Positions 1 through 5,572 of a stretch of 7,249 bases of DNA are shown one piece after another (within the stretch, counting starts at the first letter, position 1; each line of letters starts with the position of its first letter). This stretch comes from Aquificaceae bacterium. GTDB lineage: Bacteria; Aquificota; Aquificia; Aquificales; Aquificaceae. The stretch spans positions 1 through 7,249 of the forward strand of contig WFYK01000156.1 of NCBI GenBank assembly GCA_015490105.1. Direction: 5' to 3'. The notes beneath the pieces were generated by a model. The model saw only the letters and a list, made by a program, of their open reading frames with translations, was not told the DNA's origin and searched no databases. The translations under genes were made by a program, and so were the position numbers.

Positions 1-1
1 C

Positions 2-91
2 CTTATAAGGCAAATTCCTCCCGATTACCTGCTTGAGCTTATGAAGAAGATCGATGAGATGCTTGGTGTTTTGATGAACGAGAGGGTATAG
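2..91 (+). CDS. flaG: FlaG family flagellar protein, C-terminal fragment
   Basis: This is the last 29 codons of a gene whose start lies left of the window, ending in TAG. The visible residues include a RQIPPDYLLELMKKIDEM core, which matches the characteristic C-terminal end of the FlaG family (an R-Q-I-P-P-E/D block followed by an amphipathic helix and a short hydrophobic tail). FlaG is a small protein, usually a little over 100 residues, encoded next to fliD and fliS in many bacteria; it influences filament length, though its exact role is not settled. The stop is only 2 bases before the fliD start, and the fliD ribosome binding site lies inside its last codons, so the two genes are surely co-transcribed. 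The family assignment rests on 29 residues and on the flaG-fliD-fliS gene order. Confidence 0.8.
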   Translation, partial: LIRQIPPDYLLELMKKIDEMLGVLMNERV

Positions 92-93
92 TT

Positions 94-1425
94 ATGGCGG
101 GAGATATTTACGTGTCCGGACTTACGGGCACGGGTTTTGATGCTGGAGCTATGGTTCAGCAGATGATGCAGATAAGGTCTATTCCTCTTCAAAGACTTCA
201 ACAGGAAAAGGCCATCCTTCAAGCGAGAGCAGAAGCTATAGGCGGATTGGCGAGTAGAATCTCAGAATTTTACTCAATATTTGAAGGTTTAAATGTTGAC
301 GACCTTTTTAAAGGAAAGCAGGCAACAGTTTCAAATCCGGATATATTGAGTGCTTCGGTTACAGAAAACGCTCCCAATATAGAGTTTACCGTTAACGTAA
401 ATAGGCTTGCACAGGGTGAAATAAGGGTTTCTAACAGCGGTATGGCTTCCCTGTCAGATACATTTGCTAACTCTGGAACTCTTACCATAACCTACGACAC
501 AGGTTCAGGGACGGAAACTTTCTCCATAGATTACACAGCGGGACAAACTCTGGAAGACCTTGTAAACGCCATTAATTCTGCTCAAAACAGGGTAAGAGCA
601 TCCGTTTACTACGATGGATCCGCCTACAGATTGATGCTTTCAGAGGTTGATGTAGGGGCTTCCACAGTAGAAACGGATACTGTCAACGGAGTATATGCTA
701 TAAATGTATCAGGTCTTCCTTCAGAGCTTGGAACTGGTCTTGATACGGTTCAAAATGCTCAAAACGCGGAAATCACTATAGGATCTGGGTCTCCTGTCAC
801 TAGTCCCTCAAACACCTTTAGTGATGTTATAACCGGGATAACCCTTGAGGTTAAGGATGTTGGTTCTGCTACTGTTACCGTTTCTGAAAGCTACTCTAAA
901 GTTAACGATTTCTTAGGAAACTTCGTTAAAAAGTTCAATTCCCTTGTTGAAGCGGTTGATTCATTAACCTTTGGCGAGGAAGCCCCCTTTAGGGGAGATT
1001 ACACCATAGGTCGAGTTAAAACAGGTATAGTTGACAGGTTAGATCCTCTAATAGAACTTGGAGTTATAGACTTTAATGGAGAGACAGGAAAAATATCCCT
1101 TAACAGTTCCCGTCTAAATGAACTACTCCAGAGTGATCCACAAAAGGTAAAGGATGTTCTAAATCAAATTAAAGACTCCTACTCTACCTTTTTAGACACT
1201 CAGCAGGATCTTTTTAAGGACTTTCAGGAAAACTACAACGATAGAATAGAATCTATTGACAACAGAATAGAAACCCTCGCCCAAAGACTCGCCCAAGAGG
1301 AAGTAATTCTAAGGAGAGAATTCGCCCGCCTGGAGGCATTCATAGCACAAGCGGAAGAAATAAGACAAAGACTCAGAAGCTTTATAGTTTCTCTCTCGGA
1401 GATGACCAAGGGAGGTAACGAATAA
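94..1425 (+). CDS. fliD: Flagellar filament capping protein FliD (hook-associated protein 2)
   Basis: FliD is secreted by the flagellar type III export apparatus and forms the cap complex at the filament tip, under which flagellin subunits fold and insert. The 443-residue product is near the usual family length. Residues 1-105 match the FliD N-terminal domain: the VSGLTGTGFDAGAMVQQMM start, a heptad-rich helix at about 35-65, then a strand-rich stretch ending near NVNRLAQ. Residues 105-215 are a Ser/Thr/Gly-rich beta region expected to be the exposed leg/head domains. At 222-265 lies a hook-IN-type segment (NAEITIGSG, then SNTFSDVITGITLEV). Residues 265-432 form the FliD C-terminal domain, with a long coiled coil at about 368-430. 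No cleavable signal peptide is seen, as expected for type III export. The ATG has a good ribosome binding site (GAGGG at 82-86, 7 bases upstream) inside flaG. The stop codon overlaps the fliS start by one base. Confidence 0.95.
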   Translation: MAGDIYVSGLTGTGFDAGAMVQQMMQIRSIPLQRLQQEKAILQARAEAIGGLASRISEFYSIFEGLNVDDLFKGKQATVSNPDILSASVTENAPNIEFTVNVNRLAQGEIRVSNSGMASLSDTFANSGTLTITYDTGSGTETFSIDYTAGQTLEDLVNAINSAQNRVRASVYYDGSAYRLMLSEVDVGASTVETDTVNGVYAINVSGLPSELGTGLDTVQNAQNAEITIGSGSPVTSPSNTFSDVITGITLEVKDVGSATVTVSESYSKVNDFLGNFVKKFNSLVEAVDSLTFGEEAPFRGDYTIGRVKTGIVDRLDPLIELGVIDFNGETGKISLNSSRLNELLQSDPQKVKDVLNQIKDSYSTFLDTQQDLFKDFQENYNDRIESIDNRIETLAQRLAQEEVILRREFARLEAFIAQAEEIRQRLRSFIVSLSEMTKGGNE

Positions 1426-1853
1426 TGAATAACCCCGCGGAGGTTTACCTTCAGAATTTAGTAGAAAACTCTAACCCTATAAGGCTCGTTATACTCCTTT
1501 ACGATAAAGCTATAGCTTGCCTCGAAGAAGCTATAGAGGCAACGGAGAAGGGTCTTGAAGAACTTGAGAACCTAAAGACCAAAGCGGAGAACCTTTCGAA
1601 AGTTGTCGACATTCTCACGGTCTTGAAGGCTTCTTTGGATAAAGAGAAGGGAAAGGAAATAGCGGAGAACTTGGATCAGATTTACGATGTTCTAATAAGC
1701 GAAGTTATAAGGGCAAATATGACCAACGATGTGGAAATAATGAAAGGGGTAAAGGATATTCTGAGCGAGCTCAGGAGCGCTTGGGAGGACGCGGAGAAGA
1801 ACGTCTTCGGTAAGGAGGAGGTAACCGCTGAAGCCCAAGGAGAAAACTCTTAA
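1425..1853 (+). CDS. fliS: Flagellin export chaperone FliS
   Basis: FliS is a cytoplasmic helical-bundle chaperone that binds the C-terminus of flagellin, preventing early polymerisation and delivering it to the export gate. The 142-residue product has the family landmarks: an early tyrosine (Y8), the helix-1 signature LVILLYDKAI at 21-30, and the ENLDQIYDVLISEVIRANMTND block at 81-102, which corresponds to the usual 'NLDxLYDYxxRRLxxAN' motif, then LSELRSAWED at 113-122. The tail (about 127-142) is Glu/Ala-rich and poorly conserved in type, and its DNA also carries the ribosome binding site and start of the next gene. The ATG shares its first base with the fliD TAA stop, and GGAGG at 1411-1415 lies 9 bases upstream. 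The position after fliD is the classic one. Confidence 0.95.
   Translation: MNNPAEVYLQNLVENSNPIRLVILLYDKAIACLEEAIEATEKGLEELENLKTKAENLSKVVDILTVLKASLDKEKGKEIAENLDQIYDVLISEVIRANMTNDVEIMKGVKDILSELRSAWEDAEKNVFGKEEVTAEAQGENS
1812..1822 (+). promoter_or_regulatory. Strong ribosome binding site for the CTG-started gene
   Basis: AAGGAGGAGGT lies inside the fliS coding sequence (read there as Lys-Glu-Glu-Val codons). Its last GGAGG (1817-1821) is 6 bases from the CTG at 1828, which is ideal spacing. It is among the strongest Shine-Dalgarno sequences in the window, and no other start codon lies at a suitable distance. An in-frame TAA at 1822-1824 means that the next reading frame cannot begin further upstream. 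Confidence 0.75.
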
Positions 1854-2079
1854 GGATCTTCTTCTCAAGTGCCAGATCCTGCTTGAAGAGGAAAACTTTG
1901 ATGAGCTTATAAAGGTCCTTGAGGAAGCTTCCAAAATTGACCTCAAGGGTTTGAGAAGAGAAGAATACAAAGAAGCCCTGAAGATCGTTGAGTTTCTGAT
2001 AGAAAAAGCTAAACAAAAGCAAAGTGAGATAGCCCAAAAGCTCGTGAACTTTCAAAAGTTCAAAGGATACGTAAAATAA
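1828..2079 (+). CDS. Small helical protein, probable FliT-like flagellar chaperone, CTG start
   Basis: The frame is open from just after an in-frame TAA (1822-1824) to TAA at 2077-2079 and contains no ATG. A CTG at 1828 has a near-perfect ribosome binding site 6 bases upstream, giving 83 residues. The only other candidate starts (CTG at 1879, TTG at 1951) have no well-spaced site and would delete much of the protein. The product is almost wholly helical and rich in Lys, Glu and Leu: amphipathic helices at about 8-36 (LLLKCQILLEEENFDELIKV) and 45-75, ending in a basic/aromatic tail LVNFQKFKGYVK at 72-83. It overlaps fliS by 26 bases and ends 6 bases before ppx. Position after fliS, size and helical character fit FliT, the cytoplasmic chaperone of FliD, and the tail recalls the basic GRKAxxxY-type ending of FliT/FlgN-class chaperones. 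No motif proves this. The gene is easy to miss because of its start codon; that it is coding is more certain than its function. Confidence 0.72.
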   Translation: MKPKEKTLKDLLLKCQILLEEENFDELIKVLEEASKIDLKGLRREEYKEALKIVEFLIEKAKQKQSEIAQKLVNFQKFKGYVK

Positions 2080-2085
2080 TCCTCT

Positions 2086-2991
2086 ATGCGGATCGCTTCC
2101 CTTGACGTGGGATCCTACTCCGTGCGCTTGACTGTAGCGGACGTTTTAGATCACGAAATAAAGATAGTTAAAGAACTTGGGAGGATCACTTCTCTTGCAA
2201 GTAGGCTCTCGGAGGATAGCCTTTTAAAAGAAGACAGAATGGAGGAAACCCTCGAAGTTATAAAGGAGTTCGTAGAAGAAGCTAAAAAAGAAGGTGCTGA
2301 CAGGATCGTAGCGGTGGCAACGGAAGCCCTTAGAAAAGCAAAAAACTCGCAAGAGTTTTTAAAGAAAGTAAAAGAAGAGACGGGTGTGGATCTTCAGATA
2401 ATAAGCCCTCAAGAGGAAGGGAAGCTCGCTTTCTTGGCCACCGCTTTCTCCCTTAAACCTGAAGGTTTCTTTGTCGTTATAGATCAGGGGGGTGGCTCTA
2501 CTGAGTTTGTTTTCGGTGAAGGGTTAAACCCGAAGGAGATAATCTCAATACACATGGGTATAGTAAACCTTACGGAAAGATTTCTAAAAGATGATCCGCC
2601 CACGCAGGAGCAACTCGATGAGCTTGAAGCTTTTATTCGCAGAAAGGTCAGAGGCGTTGTCAGAAAAGTAGACGAGATCGTAGGCCTTGGGGGAACCATA
2701 ACTACGGTTTGCGCTTTAGAAAAGAATGTTTACCCTTACGATCCTAAGAAGATCCACGGCTCAAGGCTTTCAAGGGAAAGTTTGGAAAAGTGGTTTAATA
2801 CCCTCAAGGTTCTGCCTGCCAAAGAACGTAGCGAAAGGTTCAAGCAGATAGAAGACAGGCGTGCGGAAGTGATACTGGCAGGGATCCTTATGTTTATAGT
2901 TATCCTCGAAGGGTTTTCAAAGGACTCCCTCCTTGTGGGAGACTGGGGTGTCAAGCACGGGCTGATAGTGAAAGAGTTACTCCTCCCTTAG
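2086..2991 (+). CDS. ppx: Exopolyphosphatase / guanosine pentaphosphate phosphohydrolase (Ppx/GppA family)
   Basis: This enzyme removes terminal phosphate from inorganic polyphosphate and, in many members, converts pppGpp to ppGpp, so it acts in cytoplasmic phosphate storage and stringent signalling. The 301 residues form the two ASKHA-fold domains only; the C-terminal HD-like extension of the long E. coli-type enzymes is absent, as in the roughly 310-residue A. aeolicus enzyme. Visible motifs are the phosphate-1 loop DVGSYSVR (7-14), the probable catalytic Glu111 in SPQEEGKLAF, the phosphate-2 loop DQGGGSTE (133-140), the adenosine-type loop VGLGGTITT (199-207), EDRRAEVILAGI (256-267) and the terminal DWGVKHG (286-292). 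All key residues appear intact. The ATG gives the expected N-terminus but lacks a well-placed ribosome binding site (AAAGGA is about 18 bases away), so translation is probably coupled to the FliT-like gene ending 6 bases earlier. Its 3' end overlaps convergent fliF by 15 bases. Confidence 0.94.
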   Translation: MRIASLDVGSYSVRLTVADVLDHEIKIVKELGRITSLASRLSEDSLLKEDRMEETLEVIKEFVEEAKKEGADRIVAVATEALRKAKNSQEFLKKVKEETGVDLQIISPQEEGKLAFLATAFSLKPEGFFVVIDQGGGSTEFVFGEGLNPKEIISIHMGIVNLTERFLKDDPPTQEQLDELEAFIRRKVRGVVRKVDEIVGLGGTITTVCALEKNVYPYDPKKIHGSRLSRESLEKWFNTLKVLPAKERSERFKQIEDRRAEVILAGILMFIVILEGFSKDSLLVGDWGVKHGLIVKELLLP

Positions 2992-4494
2992 CCACATCTT
3001 TATAAGGGCTGCCACTTTCTTGGGTTCTTTTCTGGCAATTTCGGTTATTGTTTTTACAACTTCGAGCTCTTTCGCCGCCTCCCTTACCGCCTCAGCACCG
3101 GCGATGGTAGGAAGTTCCTCCGCGGGAGCACCTTCAGCAGCAACGACGACTTCCTCTTCAGCCCTCCTCCTGAGGAGTCTGAGAAGTGCGAAGATTATAA
3201 GAAGTGCTAAGACAAATCCGACGACAGCGGGAATGAGGATCTTCTTCCAAGTGGGCACCTCGGGAACCTCCGCTATAGGCGGTCTCTTGAAGGGAACCGC
3301 TACTACAGAAATGGTGTCTCCGCGCTGTGGATTCAAACCAACCGAGGCTACAACTATCTTTTTTATATCTTCCGGGTTAACATCTTTGAGCTCACTGTTT
3401 ACCATAACACCTACACTGAGCCTTTTTATCTTTAAGGTCGGGTCTACAGACACGATCTCTTTTTTGCTCACTTCGTAGTTTGTAATCGTTTCTTTTCGCT
3501 CGGTTATAGTGGCCCCTTGACCGGCGACTGCGCCCGTTCCGGGAGGTATATTGGCAGCGGTCCCCGGAACTCCGCCAACACCGACTCCGGTTGTTTTTTC
3601 CTTCTTTTTCTGTTCACTTACTACCGCGGTCATATCCGGGTCGTATATCTCCTCTCTCTTTTGGACTTTGGAAAAGTCCAGTTCTACCGAAACCCTAACT
3701 TTAACGTTTCCGTAGCCGAGCGCCTCTTCTAAAGCGGTTTGGACCTTTCTTTCCAAATCCCTTTCAAGCTCTTTCTTTATCTTAAGTTGCCTGCTGGTTA
3801 AAGCTTCGTGGGTAGTTCCTTCGTCGTCGATCAGAGCGGTTAGATTTCTACCTTTGTCGTCTATTACCACTACCCTTTCTGGCTTTAGGTTTTCCACACT
3901 TGCAGCGACGAGGTTTCTAATGGCTTTGACCTGCTCAGGGGTTCTATCCGCACCGGGTTTTAGCTTTATAAAAACGGACGCACTCGGTTCTTTTTCGTCC
4001 CTCAGGAATATGGACCTTTCCGGAAGTGCTATGTGGACACGGGCATCTTCTATGTTTTTGAACCTGAGGATGGTTCTTACGAGCTCACCTTCTATAGCTC
4101 TTTTGAAGTTTACCCTTTGCTGGAATTCGGAAAGTCCTATTGAACCTCTGTCGAAAAGCTCGTAACCTATTACTCCCTTACTGGGAACACCCTTTGCAGC
4201 AAGTTTGAGCCTCAGATCCCTTACTTTGTCCTCAGGAACGAGGATCGTTCTTCCGTCCCTTCCCACTTTGTAGCTAACACCTTCCTGGTCGAGTTCTGTC
4301 AAGATAGCGTTCATGTCTTCCGGGTTGAGACCGCTGTAGAGAACCGCGTAATCTGTCTTGGTTGCGTAAATTACCGCGGTAATAAGGACAGCGAGCAAAA
4401 CCGCGGGAACACCTACAGCGAGGACCTTGTAAGTTAGGGGAAGGGCGTTGAAGCGTTCTTGAAGTTGCTTTGCTGTTTCCCTGACGTCCGCCAT
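2977..4494 (-). CDS. fliF: Flagellar MS-ring protein FliF
   Basis: FliF oligomerises in the inner membrane into the MS ring, which houses the export gate and anchors the rotor. The 505-residue product is somewhat shorter than the roughly 560 of Salmonella. In order: a cytoplasmic N-terminus; membrane segment 1 at about 24-43; the YscJ/FliF ring-building region with GLSEFQQRVNFKRAIEGEL (120-138) and ARVHIALPERS (151-161), both family hallmarks; a second periplasmic region with YDPDMTAVVSEQ (284-295); a flexible Gly/Pro/Ala loop (302-328), the usual collar insertion; and membrane segment 2 at about 418-440 with an RRR stop-transfer signal. The acidic tail ends in a helix AALIKMWLREE (495-505), matching the FliG-binding C-terminus, so the protein is complete. 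The ATG lies one base after the fliE stop, with only a weak AGG upstream, suggesting coupling. It is the last gene of this operon; fliG does not follow. Confidence 0.97.
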   Translation of the reverse strand: MADVRETAKQLQERFNALPLTYKVLAVGVPAVLLAVLITAVIYATKTDYAVLYSGLNPEDMNAILTELDQEGVSYKVGRDGRTILVPEDKVRDLRLKLAAKGVPSKGVIGYELFDRGSIGLSEFQQRVNFKRAIEGELVRTILRFKNIEDARVHIALPERSIFLRDEKEPSASVFIKLKPGADRTPEQVKAIRNLVAASVENLKPERVVVIDDKGRNLTALIDDEGTTHEALTSRQLKIKKELERDLERKVQTALEEALGYGNVKVRVSVELDFSKVQKREEIYDPDMTAVVSEQKKKEKTTGVGVGGVPGTAANIPPGTGAVAGQGATITERKETITNYEVSKKEIVSVDPTLKIKRLSVGVMVNSELKDVNPEDIKKIVVASVGLNPQRGDTISVVAVPFKRPPIAEVPEVPTWKKILIPAVVGFVLALLIIFALLRLLRRRAEEEVVVAAEGAPAEELPTIAGAEAVREAAKELEVVKTITEIARKEPKKVAALIKMWLREE

Positions 4495-4495
4495 A

Positions 4496-4795
4496 TTAAA
4501 CCTGCATCCTCAGGATCTCCTGATAGCCTTCCAAAAGACGATTTCTAACCTCTATTAACAAGTTAAGAGCCACTCCCGCTTTTTGAAACTCTACTATCAT
4601 CTTATGAAGGGGAACATCCTCCCCTTTGAGGACAGCCTCCTTAATTTCCTTTGCCTTCATTTGCTGAGAATTTACCCATTGGACAAACTCTTTGAAGGCT
4701 TGGACAAAGTCTTCAGGTGAGAGTTCAGCGGGATTCTTTCCTTTTCTGATCAGAAACTTCTCAAAATCCCCGAAATCTACCCTGTTTATCTCCAT
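4496..4795 (-). CDS. fliE: Flagellar MS-ring/rod junction protein FliE
   Basis: FliE is exported early and forms the adaptor between the MS ring/export gate and the proximal rod. The 99-residue product is of normal family length. Its C-terminal half carries the family signature: QQMKAKEIKEAVLKGEDVPLHKM (44-66), then FQKAGVALNLLIEVRNRLLEGYQEILRMQV (70-99), matching the usual 'ALQVRNKLxEAYQEIMRMQV' ending almost residue for residue. The N-terminal part (about 1-40) is variable in the family. The ATG lies inside the end of flgC (10-base overlap) with no Shine-Dalgarno at normal spacing (a GAGGGAG lies about 24 bases upstream), so translation probably depends on ribosomes finishing flgC. The gene order flgB-flgC-fliE-fliF is the standard rod/MS-ring cluster. 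Confidence 0.96.
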   Translation of the reverse strand: MEINRVDFGDFEKFLIRKGKNPAELSPEDFVQAFKEFVQWVNSQQMKAKEIKEAVLKGEDVPLHKMIVEFQKAGVALNLLIEVRNRLLEGYQEILRMQV

Positions 4796-5199
4796 AGTTC
4801 TATGGTCGTATTTGCCATCTCCCTCGTAGCGTTGAAAGCGTTAAGATTAGCTTCATAACTCCTCATAGCGGATATCATATCCGCCATTTCCTTGACGAGA
4901 TCCACGTTAGGAAAGTCAACGTAACCCTCCTCATCCGCCATAGGGTGATCGGGCATGTAGACCCTTCTGAAAGGAGCGTCAGACTCCCTTATTTGAGCAA
5001 CTCTCACGGGGATCTCCCCTTTCTTTAACCTTTCCTCGCTCAAAACCGCTTCGAATATAACTTCAAGTTTCCTGTAAGGCTCTCCGTTCGGTTTGAAAGA
5101 CTCATAGTTTGCCAAGTTAGAAGCGATGGTGTTCATGCGTATGCGCTGGGCATACATTCCGGAGGCACTGATCTCAAAAGCCCTGAAGAGATCGTTCAT
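4786..5199 (-). CDS. flgC: Flagellar proximal rod protein FlgC
   Basis: FlgC is one of the proximal rod subunits assembled on FliE across the periplasm. The 137-residue product has the flagellar rod/hook N-terminal motif FEISASGMYAQRIRMNTIASNLAN (8-31) and the C-terminal motif DHPMADEEGYVDFPNVDLVKEMADMISAMRSYEANLNAFNATREM (84-128), which is diagnostic for FlgC. The N- and C-terminal helices are the parts that pair in the assembled rod. After SNLAN the usual short Ala/Asn/Thr stretch reads YES, a modest departure. The start is supported by AAGGGGTGG (5206-5214), 6 bases upstream and inside the end of flgB; the ATG overlaps the flgB TGA by 4 bases. Its own 3' end overlaps fliE by 10 bases. Confidence 0.96.
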   Translation of the reverse strand: MNDLFRAFEISASGMYAQRIRMNTIASNLANYESFKPNGEPYRKLEVIFEAVLSEERLKKGEIPVRVAQIRESDAPFRRVYMPDHPMADEEGYVDFPNVDLVKEMADMISAMRSYEANLNAFNATREMANTTIELWR

Positions 5200-5570
5200 C
5201 TTCTACCACCCCTTATCACGTTGTTTAGTTTTTCAATTGACCTTGACATCATCCGCACGTAAACCTCGTAAGCTATCCTGTTTTGAGAAAGCTTAGCCAT
5301 TTCCTCCTCTATACTTACGTTGTTCCTATCGTTTCCCACAAGTCTCCTATTTATCTCAACGACCTTAAAGCGTGGCCCTTTTTGAGGAGAGATGTGTTTT
5401 GGATGTGTTGTTTTCAAAGGTATTGTCTTTAGTTCTTTTTCGAAAACCAAATCCTTCGCTTTATAGTTCGGGGTATCCGCGTTCGCTATGTTACTCAGGA
5501 TAACCTTGTGCCGTCTCCACGTGTAGTCCGCGAAAGGCTCGACCTTTCTTATTCCCTTGAAGATATCCAA
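5196..5570 (-). CDS. flgB: Flagellar proximal rod protein FlgB, likely TTG start
   Basis: FlgB is the proximal rod subunit nearest FliE. The visible landmarks are the rod motif HKVILSNIANADTPNYKAKDL (21-41), the central VGNDRNNVSIEEEMAKLSQNRIAYE stretch (78-102), a hallmark of FlgB ('DGNNVxLExEM'), and a C-terminal helix to residue 124. There is no ATG near the expected N-terminus. I chose the TTG at 5568-5570 because GGGAGGG (5577-5583) sits exactly 6 bases before it and it starts 2 bases after the upstream TGA. A second in-frame TTG at 5583-5585 would add five residues (129 in all) but has only a weak upstream site and would overlap the TPR gene by 13 bases. Either start leaves the conserved region untouched. 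The stop overlaps the flgC start as ATGA. Confidence 0.93.
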   Translation of the reverse strand: MDIFKGIRKVEPFADYTWRRHKVILSNIANADTPNYKAKDLVFEKELKTIPLKTTHPKHISPQKGPRFKVVEINRRLVGNDRNNVSIEEEMAKLSQNRIAYEVYVRMMSRSIEKLNNVIRGGRR

Positions 5571-5572
5571 AC

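Noticed and set aside
302..800. Possible internal repeats in the Ser/Thr/Gly-rich middle of fliD
   Set aside because: The composition is repetitive in style but I could find no aligned repeat unit; it fits the variable exposed domains of FliD.
94..1425. Alternative reading as flagellin or another hook-associated protein
   Set aside because: The N-terminal VSGLTGTGFD motif, the hook-IN segment and the C-terminal coiled coil are specific to FliD, and flagellin's N-terminal signature is absent.
1692..2055. Two overlapping minus-strand open frames (92 and 94 codons) across the fliS/ppx interval
   Set aside because: They are opposite the FliT-like frame, which has a strong ribosome site and coherent helical product; the antisense frames are Ser/Leu/Phe-rich shadows of Lys/Glu codons.
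2925..2941. Small inverted repeat CTCCC...GGGAG near the end of ppx, considered as a terminator
   Set aside because: The stem is only 5 pairs with a 7-base loop, lies inside ppx coding sequence, and has no T-run on either strand.
3020..3478. Open frame of 152 codons on the plus strand, opposite the 3' part of fliF
   Set aside because: It is Ser/Thr/Ala-rich low-complexity translation typical of an antisense shadow, has no family resemblance, and lies wholly within the strongly conserved fliF gene.
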